A DNA stretch of 64,000 bases, from the NCBI GenBank assembly GCA_000231825.2, contig JH720328.1:312148-376147 (forward strand), written 5' to 3'. Below, one piece after another: positions 12,034 through 23,910 of the stretch. The first letter of the stretch is position 1. Each line of letters starts with the position of its first letter. Both the position numbers and the translations under genes were made by a program. Below the pieces are notes generated by a model that was given only the letters and a program-made list of their open reading frames with translations, did no database searches and was not told the origin of the DNA. Origin of the DNA: Tetrahymena elliotti 4EA. Its lineage: Eukaryota > Ciliophora > Oligohymenophorea > Hymenostomatida > Tetrahymenidae.

Positions 12034-15000
12034 ATGTCAATTTAATCATCATTAAAAAAATCAATAGACATTAATACATGTTATGAATGCAATGTAATAA
12101 AGTCTTCTTCCCTAAGATCTATTAACAAGCCTCTTGGCTCATAGAGTTAAATTATTCATGAAAGCCCCTGCAAATTAAAACTTTATTCCACATACATCAA
12201 AGTAGAATTTAATTAATATTTCTGCATTATATAAAAATGATATTGAAAATTTAGTTAAAAAAAAATGTACTAACATTCAATATAAATTGGGAAATTCTTA
12301 ACAATTGTTTTATATGTATGTCTCAACATTTTCCTTTAAATTTATAGGTTATGGATCTCAATTCTGGTATAGAAGAAGTGTTCAATTTAAATAGAAAGTC
12401 CCGAATAGAATGGATCTGGGTCAATAATTAATTCAAAAACAGCGTTATGAATTTCGAAGGCTTCGTTTTATGTTTATCTTTGGAACCTGAGAATAAGCAA
12501 GAAAAAGAAATAATGAATGTAAAAATGAATCTAAGAAGTAGTCATCAAATGAATAAACTAGATATTTAAAATACAACAAACAATAAAAATAGCAGCAACA
12601 ACAACTATTATAACAACTAATATAATAAATAAGATAATGCGGGAGTTCAAGAAAACAATTTTAGTTTAAAAAGTCTCAACTAAGATGGCTTGACAAATAC
12701 AATGGTTGATATCGAAAATGACCCTAATGTTAAAATTTAAACTATTTGCTACTTTACAGATTTAGAATCAAGAAGTCATGTCATTCAATACTTTAAAATG
12801 AGAGTTATACAGAGGAACTTTCATTAAGTTTACAAGGCAATCAGAAAATTGGGGAAAGGCAGCTTTGCATCAGTATTTATTTATTCTTGATATTTTTTGT
12901 TTTGTTTTTAGGTCTACCTACCTACCTACCACATAACAAATAATGCTGGGAACTAATAATAATATTTCATAGAATAGATAGAAAGATTAACTAATAATAA
13001 TGTTAAATAATAAATTTTCACAATTAAATTTTTTTTTTTCAAATAGTGAGATAACTAAATAAAATAAGTTAAATAATTAACTTATGTAATTGCTAAAAAA
13101 TTAATTCATTAGTTCTTTTATGATTTTATTATTTAGAATTGTTGATTCACATTATTAATTAGTTTTTATTATTTTCATAATAATATTATACAAAAAGTAC
13201 ATTTGTTATTTTAATAAAATTAGGTTTATTTGGTTAATCTAGTAGGTACAAACAAACACTTTGCAATCAAAGCGTTTCTTAAAGAAAAATTAATTGATGA
13301 AGAAAAGGGATATGTAAAAAAATGTTTATTTTTTACAAGTTATAACTAACATCTAAAGAATTTGCTTTTAAAAATATAAAATAGGAATCATTTTATAACG
13401 AGGTTATGCTGATGAGATGTGTGAAAAATAAAAATGTTTTAAAGCTAATAGATATTTGGGAGTCTAAAAATAGCTATTATTTAATCATGCCTGTTTGTTA
13501 TGGAGGCTCTTTATTAGATAGGATAGCATTTACCAAAAAGATTGATAAAAACCCTTAATTATTAATGTAGGCCAAAGTTAGTCCTATTGATAGCTCTTTT
13601 ATCAAAAGCTTTATGAAATAAATGATAGAATCAGTACTTAATTTAAAATAGCAAGGTATCTTGCATAGAGATTTAAAACCAGACAATATTTTACTGTGCT
13701 CTGCTTCAGTTGTTGAACCTATGATAATTGATTTTGGGTTAGCAACTTTTTAAGATGTTGAAACTTATATTTATCCCAAATGTGGTACACCTGGTTATGT
13801 TGCTCCAGAAATCATAAATATGAGAGATAAAAATTAAAGATATGATAGCTAGTGTGATGTATTTAGTCTTGGAGCCATTTTTTATTTCTTGTAAATTTTT
13901 AATTCATGCTTCAAATTATTAAATAAACCAAATGAAAGTTTTTTTATTTACTTAAATCATTTTAAACATAAAGATTAGCACTAAAACCTTTGTTCTTAGG
14001 AAAGGTTACAAAAGAAACAATTGAGCTAAACAAAAGATGTTAAATAGATTTTGACTGTAAAGAATTTTCAAATTTGGATTTTAACAGTAAATATTTCATT
14101 AAATAAATTTTCAAAATAATTGATTATTCTAATCTCTGCATTCTTTATTAATTATTTTTTGGCTAATCATTATGAATTTATTTTATTTTTCATTTAAAAA
14201 GCTATGGATCTATTAAAAAAATTACTTAAAATAAATCCTACAGAAAGAATAACTCCAGAATAAGCTCTTTAACACCCATACTTTGAAGATAAATTTGAAG
14301 AAGATGATATTCCAGATGATCCTGAAACTAACATAGAAAAGGTTCTATAACGCTTTAACTATGGGTAAAAATATATCTCAGTTTTTAAAAAAATATTTTT
14401 TGAAATTATTTTCTTATTTTTTCCATTAACTTTGAACCAATAATAGACTATTTTAAAGTCTAAAATATTATAAAATACCCTTTCAAATTTAGAAATATAA
14501 AAATAAAAATATATTTTATTAAAAACAATTTAGAAGGCCTTTTGATATGTAAAAAATAAATAATCACTCTACTTATAGTAAAATAAATACAAGAACCGAC
14601 TAGTCTTTGTACAGCTTCAACTGCATAGATTACTATTAAAAGAAGGAATCATCTTTAATGGGAGCCAGTTTAGTTATGAAATAACCTATTGCTAGAAAGA
14701 ATCCTGGTGGAAGATAAATAAGCTTGGAAAATGTAGTTGAGTAAGTGAGTGAGTATAAGCAAAAGGGTTTATAAAATATGATAAAATCTGAATGTTCTGT
14801 TAAGAGTAAGCTATTAAATAGGTTACCAACATTTGAATAATCAGAGTATGATTTTTTAGTTGAGTCTACAAAAACCAAGCCATTAGGAGGACAATACTCA
14901 AATAATAAAGAAAGAAGCACAGAAGATAGTGAGAAAGATGAAGGATTTTTGAGAAAATACTCTAAGATTTTAAATAAACCTCCTCTAATTAATAACACTG

Positions 15001-15110
15001 GCTTTTTGATTAAGAAAACAAATACCTTAACTGAACCTACTTAATACTATGAAGACACAAAAATTCTTTAAATGACTAAAAAATAATCTTATGATTACAC
15101 TGCCAAATGA
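12034..15110 (+). CDS. Serine/threonine protein kinase, seven exons
   Basis: Exons 12034-12201, 12348-12872, 13224-13313, 13385-13890, 13974-14086, 14202-14364 and 14534-15110 join in phase to 713 codons ending in TGA. The kinase domain spans about 215-500: glycine loop LGKGSFAS (224-231), ATP-binding lysine in AIKAF (K247), catalytic loop HRDLKPDN (355-362), DFG at 377-379, activation segment GTPGYVAPE (395-403) and a C-lobe Arg in [11 protein letters not shown]. All catalytic residues are present, so it should be active; the closest look is CAMK/AMPK-like. The first 210 residues are an unassigned domain with a hydrophobic/aromatic stretch (IEWIWVN) and an Asn-rich linker. The C-terminal 190 residues are Lys/Ser-rich and lack a recognised domain. 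One acceptor (AAAG at 13973) is less typical than the others. Regulation cannot be read from the sequence. Confidence 0.85.
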
Positions 15111-16108
15111 ATACTTAGAAGAAAACATAAAAAACAAATTAAAAAATTTAATATCCATAAATCATCATCATTAGATAAAATTAAAGCCTATTCTATCAAA
15201 ACCTAATAAGAAAGAAAATACAATAGTATAAAATAAATTTTTTTAAATTTAATATAAATTAAAATTTTTCATAAATCTTAATCTTGTATTGTATGTACAA
15301 CAAACAGCATGTTTTACTTATCAAGAATATATTATTTTCATAAATCTTAATCTTTTAGTATCCTATTGTGTAATAGTATGTTTTACATTTTAAGAATGAT
15401 ACTTAGAATATGTTAGTTATTTAAGTGAAATAAGTTTTAAATATATGCTATTAATAATTCTTAAAAATAATTTTTCTTTATTTCAAAAAAAAAATAAAGA
15501 ATTTTAGTAAGTAAAAGGTTGTAAACATCTTAATAAATGAACCAAACAAAATATTGTTTGTTTTAAAAAAAGGATCTGAGACAATTATCTTTACTTATTA
15601 GTTTTTTTAAATTTAATTCCATATTGAATAATATGTTTTCATCAAAAATTAATAACAAATAAATTAATTTGATTGAATTTTTGTTTACTAATAAAAATCA
15701 TAATTTTTAAGTATTTAAGATGAGAGTTTGTCTGGAGATTTATTTCTTTGAGTTATTTAAAATATAATTAAGCAACTCAAAAATACTAAAATTAATTGCT
15801 AATTTAATTCATAAAATGAAGCTTAATTAAAGTTTATTTTTAAAATATTTTAATATTTTGAATAACTTTTTAAATTAAAAAGATAGAATGACTGATTTAT
15901 TTGTTTGTTTGAACCTTTTACTAAATAGTTGTGTTCTAAAAATATAAAATATGTATTTAAATTAATTTTCTTTATATAGGAATTATAGAAGTATTTCTAA
16001 CAAAAATAGATTAATCTCTCTCTCTCTCTCTCTTTCATTGCTTTTGTTATAACTAATAATTAAAGTAACAGATTCAAATTCAAATAAGCTCTACAAACTC
16101 TATTTGCC
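15111..16108. other. Intergenic region, 1.0 kb
   Basis: Spacer between the convergent kinase and adaptor-subunit genes. A direct repeat of about 18 bases (TTTTCATAAATCTTAATC) occurs near 15267 and 15336, and a CT microsatellite lies at 16015-16032. No gene is visible. Confidence 0.45.
16015..16032. repeat. (CT)n dinucleotide microsatellite
   Basis: Nine uninterrupted TC units about 75 bases beyond the stop codon of the first sigma-subunit gene. It is notable in such AT-rich DNA and may sit in the 3' untranslated region. Confidence 0.85.
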
Positions 16109-16923
16109 TCAGTCAGCTTGCTTATCTAATACATGCAAAGGAGCTAATTTTATTTACATTTACAAAAATTAGGCAAGAATTTTATTTAATTTTATTATTT
16201 ACCCAAAATTAAAGCTTTATTAGTTTCAACAATCTATCCATTCATTACCATTTCTTCTAGAATATAATGAGCCTTTTAAATGTTCAACATAATCTATTAT
16301 TATTTACAATATAACTAACATCTTAATTTATTTATTTATTGTTAAATATATTTATAATCATCTTTTAAATTTGCATTAGTTGTTTTCTCTGCTATTAAAA
16401 TTTAAAATTGTTTGAAATCATAATCATTACATCAAGTTCGCACTATTTTATTCATTTTAAATAAAAAAATATTTAGATTTTTGAATATGGAAACAAAATT
16501 AATTATCATACGACGTTTTCGAAGTATCTATCTAAGGTTTCTACAAGTGTGTGAATAAATTCAAAATAGGCCAATTCATTCTAATATATTATTTTGAGAT
16601 GATTATTGATAATTAAAGAAATTAATTAATTACTTCTTCTTCGGGATCAAGTCCAACAATAAAATATAATGATGCATATCTTCTGTAAATAACTTTATAA
16701 TTTCTATGATCAATAAATGAGCATTAAGTATTATTTCTAGAAAGGCATTTTCTAACAAGTTCACCTTCCAAAGTTGTTCTTTCTTGTACTGATAAACTAT
16801 TATAGTATTAAGCTAATCTATTTTATTTAAGGAAATATTTTTCAATTTTGCATTTTAATTGCTAATTTAAATGTCTAACCTAGTTTAGCCCTACTTATTA
16901 ACCATCAAAATAAATTAAATCAT
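16109..16923 (-). CDS. AP4S1: Adaptor-protein complex sigma (small) subunit, AP-4-like, paralogue A
   Basis: Six exons on the minus strand (16880-16923, 16634-16817, 16512-16580, 16431-16442, 16203-16293, 16109-16143) join in phase to 144 codons, the normal length for a clathrin-adaptor sigma chain. Diagnostic stretches are the N-terminus MIQFILMVNKQGQTRLAQYY, the core YRRYASLYFIVGLDPEEE, ELAYFEFIHTLVETLDRYF, and IVETNKALILAPLHVLDK near the end. The Q-C-S-F-I motif and the terminal ILAPLxxLDK match sigma-4 of AP-4 better than sigma-1, -2 or -3. Sigma chains form a longin-type core subunit of the heterotetramer that sorts cargo at the trans-Golgi. Exon 4 is only 12 nt and encodes CELD. A paralogue with the same structure lies 1 kb upstream on the same strand. 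Confidence 0.9.
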
Positions 16924-17974
16924 TTTATTCAGCTATTTATCTATATATTTTATTATTAATTTGCTTGCTTGCTTATTTATTTAATTGTTTGTTTGATTGT
17001 TTTGTTACTAATACTTTTATTTATAAAAGATATCAAATACAATATTTTTTGCGAATTTTATTTATAAAGCAATAACCTTATTAATATTTTCTTCATCCAA
17101 TATCTTTCTAATGATCTCAATCACTTTTTGTTCACTGTTAATTATTGTTATCAAGCAAAAATTGAAAATAGTTAATAAGCTAATAAGTTTTCATGAATTA
17201 TTGATCAAAGACTGATTGATAATAAATTATGTTTGCTATTCATTTTTCCTTTCCTGTTGCTTTTTGATGAAATTAAATTTAAAAACTTTATGTTTGACTT
17301 CAATAGTAAATTTATATTTATTTGGATATACATACAAATTCTAATATTTCATGTTTTGAAATTAATCTTGTGGTTGGTTAGGCATGTCATCTTAAATATT
17401 CTTTAAAATCATTTTTTTTTCTTTTTTATTAAAAAATTCATTTTTTATCTTAAAATGAATGAGAATTTCTTCTACTTAATGAAAAGAAAAATTCTATTTC
17501 AATTTTTAATTTTATTTTTTCTTTACATTTTTTTTTTCACCAAACCAATTTTTATATACAAAATATCTAAAAATTATTTGGAAAGAAAAGACATTGTTAT
17601 TATTATGTTGAAATGAGATACAAAGTTTATCTATTCGTATACCCAAGAAGAGAGAAATTTTTAGTTATTCTTTTTAAAAAATATTTAATTAGATTTTAAA
17701 ATTAGTTTTTTTCCCTTATTATTGATATCCATTATTATGAAAAAGAAGATTTTAAATTATAATAATAAGATAAATTCAAATGAATCCTAAATTTAAGTTA
17801 TCCTAAACTATGAAGAAAAAATTTGAAATAAAATAATTGGGTTTTTCTAAATAAAGAATTTCTTACATAATTTTATTATTAATTTTAATTAATACAAATA
17901 ACTTAAACTTTAATATATAATACTTACTTAATATAACATTTATTAAATTTGTACAATTTTATTTAACAACAATT
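16924..17974. other. Spacer between tandem sigma-subunit genes
   Basis: About 1 kb of AT-rich DNA between the start of paralogue A and the stop of paralogue B. It includes short tetranucleotide runs (TTGC near 16962). No further gene is visible. Confidence 0.5.
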
Positions 17975-18711
17975 TCAGTCTTCTTGACTTTCTAACAATT
18001 TTAAATGAGCTAATTTTAATAAATTATATAAATAAGGAATAAAGCCAAACTAAATTAATAATGTACCTACAATAGAATATTTATTAGTTTCTACAATAAA
18101 TCCATTCATTACCATTTCTTCAAGAATTATATGAGCCTTTTCTATATTCATCATTATCTTTTTAGCATATTAAAAATTTTAATACCTCCTGAGATTTATT
18201 TTTGATTATGATTTAAAAAGCAAAAATATTTAAATTATTACATCCAGTTCACTCTAATTAATATTTAAAAAAAATATTTTATGTTTTGTTTTAAGTTAAT
18301 TCTTTCTTACAACATTAAACATATATCTATCTAAGGTATCTACAATTATGTGAATAAACTCAAAGTATGCTAATTCATTCTTATAAAAAATAAGGCAATC
18401 AAAAAATCAACTCATGCAAAAATATTACTTCTTCTTCTGGATCAAGTCCAATAATAAAATATAATGCAGCATATCTTCTATAAACAATTTTAAAATTTCC
18501 GTGATTCAAAAATGAACATTAATCATTATTTCTTAAAAGACATTTTTTAATTAGTTCTCCTTCTAAAGCTATTCTTTCTTTACCTTTCATATTATTATAA
18601 TATTTAGCTAATCTTTTTTATAGTAAAATTTTTATTTTTTTCTACTAAAAAACATTAAATTTCTAACCTTGTTTAGCCCTATTTATTAACTATCAAAACA
18701 AATTAAATCAT
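17975..18711 (-). CDS. Adaptor-protein complex sigma (small) subunit, AP-4-like, paralogue B
   Basis: Six exons (18668-18711, 18429-18612, 18311-18379, 18242-18253, 18067-18157, 17975-18009) give 144 codons. Every exon has exactly the same length as in paralogue A, and the intron phases match. Key stretches are MIQFVLIVNKQGQTRLAKYY, QCSFLNHGNF, YRRYAALYFIIGLDPEEE, ELAYFEFIHIIVDTLDRYM and IIVEEM-type helix HIILEEMVMNGFIVETNK. The 12-nt microexon encodes SELD, the form usual in sigma-4. The tail (HLKLLESQED) has diverged from ILAPLxxLDK. It is a tandem duplicate; both copies look functional, so subfunctionalisation or dosage is possible. Introns are shorter than in paralogue A. Confidence 0.88.
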
Positions 18712-20089
18712 AGACCTCTGTATATTGTATTTATAATTTAAATAAATGGTTGTTTTTATTTTTAAGACCTTATTTTTAAAATAAATAAATTAAAAAAATT
18801 TGATAATTATTTATTTGTAAAATTTTGTGAAAGAATCTCCATAAAATAGCTTTATAAATTTTGTTTTATTTCTCAATAATTAATTTTTACCAAACAAAAA
18901 TTTTGTGAAAAAAAGATTGTAAACTTAACAAATAATATTAAAATCTGAGAAAAAAACTAAAATTTTTGAATAGCTAGATGCATCACTTATTATTTTTGAT
19001 CAAATATATTTAAAAAATATTTAAAATCGACAAATTAATTTTAATTGAAATTAGCCAAATTCAAAGTAAATTTTTTCATATAAAACTAAAATTGCTGTAA
19101 AACTGAGTAATCGTAAAATTCAATTATCACAATCTGACTTAGAATTTTATCATAATTTTAATGTAAAATTTTCATGTAAGCTTCTCAAATTCTTTTAATT
19201 TAAAAGTGTAAAAAAAGCAAAGCAAATATTGTAAAATGATAAAAGATAAAGAATTTTGTGATCTTTATTTAGCACTATTTATTTTACAACTTAAACTTAG
19301 CTTACAGTTTTTGATAAAAAATTTCCATATGAATAATGTATTCATCGTTAATTGTATAATTGAGAAAAAACTTAAGTAATTTAAAAAGACTTCACTCTAA
19401 AAACAAATTATTTTTTTCAAATAATAAAAATATTGAATGACTTAGATTAAAGTAGCAAACCTTTTAACATTTTATTGATAGTAAAATATCATTTTCATCA
19501 TCAGTTTGTGTTTATGAAAAAGGAAATCAGATCAATCAGTAAAATAATTAAAGCTAATTTGTTTTAGTGTTCATAGAAAAGAAATTTTGCCAAAATACAA
19601 AAATTTTAATTCTTAAGTAGTAATGATTAGCTGTAAACCAAAATTAAAATTAAAGATATTTTAATGAAATTTTTCTATTACTTTTTGTAGGTGTTATTAA
19701 AATTATAACTGTGAGATAAATCAGATAATGTTTTTATAAAGAAGTAATAAATAATTTAGCACTACTGGCCATTTTCTTTAATTTATGTTAAACACGCCAA
19801 ATATCAGCAAGTATTAAATTGAAATTCTACGTTTTCAAATAATTGATTATGGATTTATTTATTTTGATTGCGATGGTATATATTAATTTATTTATCTATG
19901 ATTACATTTGTTTTAAAAAAATCTTAAACGATTGATAGAATTAATATTTGTTAAGAATTGAAAAGATTAGTAAAAATAATATACTAAAATAAGTAGAAAA
20001 ATAAATATGAATTATTATTTTTAATAATTAATTTTAATTATTTTAAATTACAATTATAAGTGGATAGTAATTATATATTTATTAGATCA
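18712..20089. other. Intergenic region, 1.4 kb
   Basis: AT-rich DNA upstream of sigma paralogue B and downstream of the dioxygenase gene. No coding frame, RNA gene or repeat that I can support. Confidence 0.5.
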
Positions 20090-21151
20090 TCAGTATCTGA
20101 TTGATTTTAGGGAATTTAGACTGAATTCTCCATAATTCATTCCTTAGCTCCATCTATCTTTTAGCTTTGTTACATAGTAACACTCCATATTAGCTACAGT
20201 GTTTGGGTCAACGCCTTCTGGAACTCTCATCTCAAATGATTAATTGGGTGAGAGGAAATTAACGAAATTATTACGTGAGATTCCAGTTCCAATTGATTTT
20301 GGTCCTCTTACTATGCAATGAGGTGTGGCAACAATTAGTCCACCTGAAAGAATTTAAGCTACTTCTCCAGATTGAAATGCTAAGCAATCACTTGGAATCT
20401 TCACTCTCACCTTTTCGGAGCTACGGTTTTTAATGAAAAGACCTCCTTCAGGATCAAAGAAGTTCTCAATAACTTCTCCTTTTTTGTTTGTATACATAGA
20501 AGACGCTAATCCAGTTAAAACACTAAAATCATTATGCCATCCACACCAATCATCTTCAATAAGTTTCTACTCTTCACTTGAGAAGTAATGCAAGAATCTG
20601 CCTACATGCTGATTTCCATCTTTTATTATGCTTTCCATTTGGCCCATTTCATAAGTAGGGATTATGCTTTTTACATACTTATCTATGTGATAGGCTAATA
20701 GAGCTCCTACTTCACTCATCAACCTACCTAAATTTTTGAAAGATTATTCAAATGTAGGAACATCTTCAGATGGCCAAATGTTTCTTTGTATGACTCCTCC
20801 TTTTTCAGCTAGGTTTTCGTCAAGCTATTGAATGGGAGTATCATTGAGAGGGAAACCATAGAAGGATCCTTTAGAGGTATCAACACGTCCACGGAATTAT
20901 TCTTTGCCATGACTCCATCCTGAGGAATAAAATAACTCAGGGCGAGTTAATTTATCTAACTTTTCTTAAGGGAGATTTGCTAGTGAGTGGCCAAGAGGTA
21001 AAAGATTACTACGGTATTCAGTGTACCTAGGAACATTTTTGACTAAGCATAGGCCTAAACCCTCTGGGCCATAAGCCTATTTGATCTTATCATGCAAAAC
21101 ATTATCTCTGTTTGCTATTTCTTCATATTCAAAGAAAACAGGTTAATTCAT
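20090..21151 (-). CDS. Isopenicillin-N-synthase-like Fe(II)-dependent dioxygenase
   Basis: A single 353-codon frame from ATG 21151 (in-frame TGA just upstream) to TGA 20090-20092. It follows the non-haem iron oxygenase layout of the isopenicillin N synthase/2-oxoglutarate family: an N-terminal segment with GPEGLGLCLVKNVP, then the double-stranded beta-helix with H206 and D208 in WCGWHNDFSVLTGL, and the distal H278 in TPHCIVRGP, followed by R293 in the co-substrate position. It belongs to the branch seen in plants and protists with a conserved DDWCGWHxDxxxLTGL motif, whose substrates are unknown. The gene is intronless, and its base composition is clearly richer in G and C than its surroundings, which may reflect high expression. 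The reaction cannot be named from sequence. Confidence 0.88.
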
Positions 21152-21892
21152 GCCTTTTAATCAAATGTAGAAATAACGAAATATCTTTCTTTCTTCCTAG
21201 TTTTTAATTTAATTCTTACAAAAAAGGATGAAAAAAACTTAAAAAATTTTTTTAAAATAAAAAAAATAATCAACAAAACTTGAAAAGCCTTCTCTAATTT
21301 TTAAAGTAACAAAGATCACACCTAAACCCTCAAATTTTATTTTATATGTGATTAACTGACCCCCCCTCTTTTCTACTTATTGAAGATTTCACACTTCCTT
21401 AACTTGGGAACTTATCTTAATTCTACAAGATGAATCATAATGTGGTTAAGTCTTTTAAATTAAAAAAATTAAGCAGAACTTTACTTCAAAAATATATTTT
21501 GGGGGTCTATTTTTTATTTTTAAAAACTGTACCTTAAGAAGCTACTTTTAAAGATACATGTTTACATTTTATATATAGAATATGATATTTATTATTTGAT
21601 TGTTTACGTTTTATCAGATTGATAATTAGTTTAATCACTTTTAGATTTAAAAAAACTCTACTGACTATATTTTACTCCGTAAACTTTAGATCTCAATCAT
21701 AATTAATTGTCTATAACACAAAATAAATGATATGTTTTTTTCTTTATTTTATGGTATGAGATATTGTTCATTTATTATTAAAATAGATAAGAAAGCTTGT
21801 AATAGTAAGAAATGAGAAGGATATACTAGTATTTATCATATATTTTATACACAAAATAAAGTAAATAATAATAATCATTCAATTTAATGGGT
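21152..21892. other. Intergenic region upstream of the dioxygenase
   Basis: About 740 bases. The part 21300-21430 is less AT-rich than the rest and holds a run of seven C (21360-21366), rare in this DNA. I see no gene. Confidence 0.45.
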
Positions 21893-23910
21893 TCATTTGT
21901 TTAATGTATTTGAGGGACTTTGTTGGCTTAATAATTTATAATTTATTTATTCAAATTACAGATTATCTGATTACTTATTATGAGCAAATTCTTCAGCCTT
22001 TTGTAAGTCTATGATCTGACTAGAAGACCCTCTCTGAGATTAATATAAGTAAAAATAAAATAGAAGTTAAGTACATTATTTTAAACCATACCATTCGCAT
22101 CATTTATTAAATATAGAATGGTGATGATTTAAAGTGAAATATTACATATTAAAATTTAATTCCATCATTATTATTCTATATTTAGATATCTCTCATTAAT
22201 TATTCAAAATTACCAAAAAGTTAACAAAACATCATCAAATCTAGTTTTTAAGATAGTTTTCATTTATATATTTGAATTTGAGTAAGCAAATAAATTTAAA
22301 ATATGATCGAGTTTCATTCATTTTTTATTTATCAAATAATAATGATAAGTAAGACATCCAATTTTTTTAAGAATTTTAAAATTATTATGATAGTAACTTT
22401 TACTTAAAATTAAAAATTTTATTTTCTATTTGGATTAGAGGTTAAAAAAAAATTAATATGGAATGAGTCTTGTTCATTTTTTGTTTAAAATGATAGCAAT
22501 AATTTAAAACAAGACAAAGGAAGATATTTTACTATTTTTAATAAGTTATTTATCTTGTATTTAGTAAAATAAACAATTCATAATAATTATTTAAGTTAAA
22601 TTTTTTCTAAAAAATGAAAAAGAAATTTTTGATAATAGAAAAGAAAAAATAATTCTAATTGTAAAAAAATTAAAGATAGTTAATTTAATGATCAAAGTTT
22701 TATAGGTAAAGAACTAAAATGGAGAAGTAATAAATACAATTAAACCTATTAATAGAAACGACCTAATAAATTTTTAATTAGCTTGATTGATTAATACTTA
22801 AGGCTGAATTATTTTAGAAAAAATAGATATTTGAAAATTTGAGAGTAAGAATTTTAAAATGATAATAATTATATTTATAGTTGGTTAATATTTTCTTTAA
22901 ACTATTTATTTCAAGTATATGTAATTTTTTTCTTGTTGCTTAGCCTGAGCATTCAAATTTTAACTTTAATTAATTCATATAAAAATATTTAGATTGGAGT
23001 TATTTTTGAAAAATTAATTGAATAAAATAATAATTTACTATTTTTATTATTATCATTTTCATTATTTAAAATATCCTGATGGCCAGAACTAGAACTGTTA
23101 TTTGTATCATTACTATTATTATTACTATTTGGTTTACTATTTTTGCTAAAATTATTAATTAGTACATCATCATTGTAGTCTTCATATCTTGGAATTGTAC
23201 CCTAAATGTCCAATTTATTTTCTTCATTTAACATTTAAAATATTTCTTCCCTTTAATCATAAGATATATAACCTATTTAAATTAAATTATTTATGTTCAG
23301 GATTGTTTGTTTTTTCATTTATTTTCATTCTAATCATACTGAAATAAAAAAAATATTATTCTTTTTCCATATTTTCAGAAACTATTCATTTAAATTTATT
23401 GAATGTTTTAATAATAATCTATGATTATTAAATAATTGCATCTTATTTTTAAAAAAATCTATCTAACTTGGTGATAAAATGATTATTTCATTCAAACACT
23501 TATATCTTAAATAATGATAATTAATACTACTAATTGAACAAATATGATTGATTGATTGATTACCTGTAAGATTTTACCTAATTGCATAGATAAAACTAGT
23601 AGTTTCTAATTTTGGGATAAGAAATCCTAGTAAATCTCTTCTTATAATGTATATTTGGAGGACTCCTACTATAAAAGCTGAAATAAAATCACTAATTTAT
23701 CTTGTAAAGATGAATTGAAGAATAAGCAAGAGAGCTAAATAAAATTTCTATCTGATTTAGAAAGGAGTAAATAAAATCCTATTTTATTTTTATTAAAATG
23801 GCAATAAATGAGAATGCTATTTCATCATATTAATTTATCTTACAAGCAAGGTTTATTACTGTCTTTGAGTGTTTTTAGAGTCAAAAGATAAATACAAAAA
23901 GGGAATAATC
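21893..23910 (-). CDS. Unrecognised N/Q-rich protein, last four exons resolved
   Basis: Four exons join in phase on the minus strand: 23844-23910, 23578-23677, 23039-23272 and 21893-22029, ending at TGA 21893-21895. Reading gives RIIPFLYLSFDSKNTQ, then SKYTLQEEIYQDFLSQ, then GYISYDQREEIFQMLNEENK and IPRYEDYNDD, an Asn/Ser-rich stretch, and finally SSSQIIDLQKAEEFAH. The last intron (22030-23038) is about 1 kb. Junction phases (1, 1, 0 and a leftover base each time) agree, which supports the model. The 5' end is not resolved: a possible further exon around 24150-24224 starts MSFHFLLKELRD, but I could not connect it. No domain is recognised. Frames on the opposite strand are also open here, but their composition is less protein-like. 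Confidence 0.5.

Noticed and set aside
12900..12930. CTAC tetranucleotide run inside an intron as a possible regulatory element
   Set aside because: Five short units only; a simple microsatellite within kinase intron 2 with no other signal.
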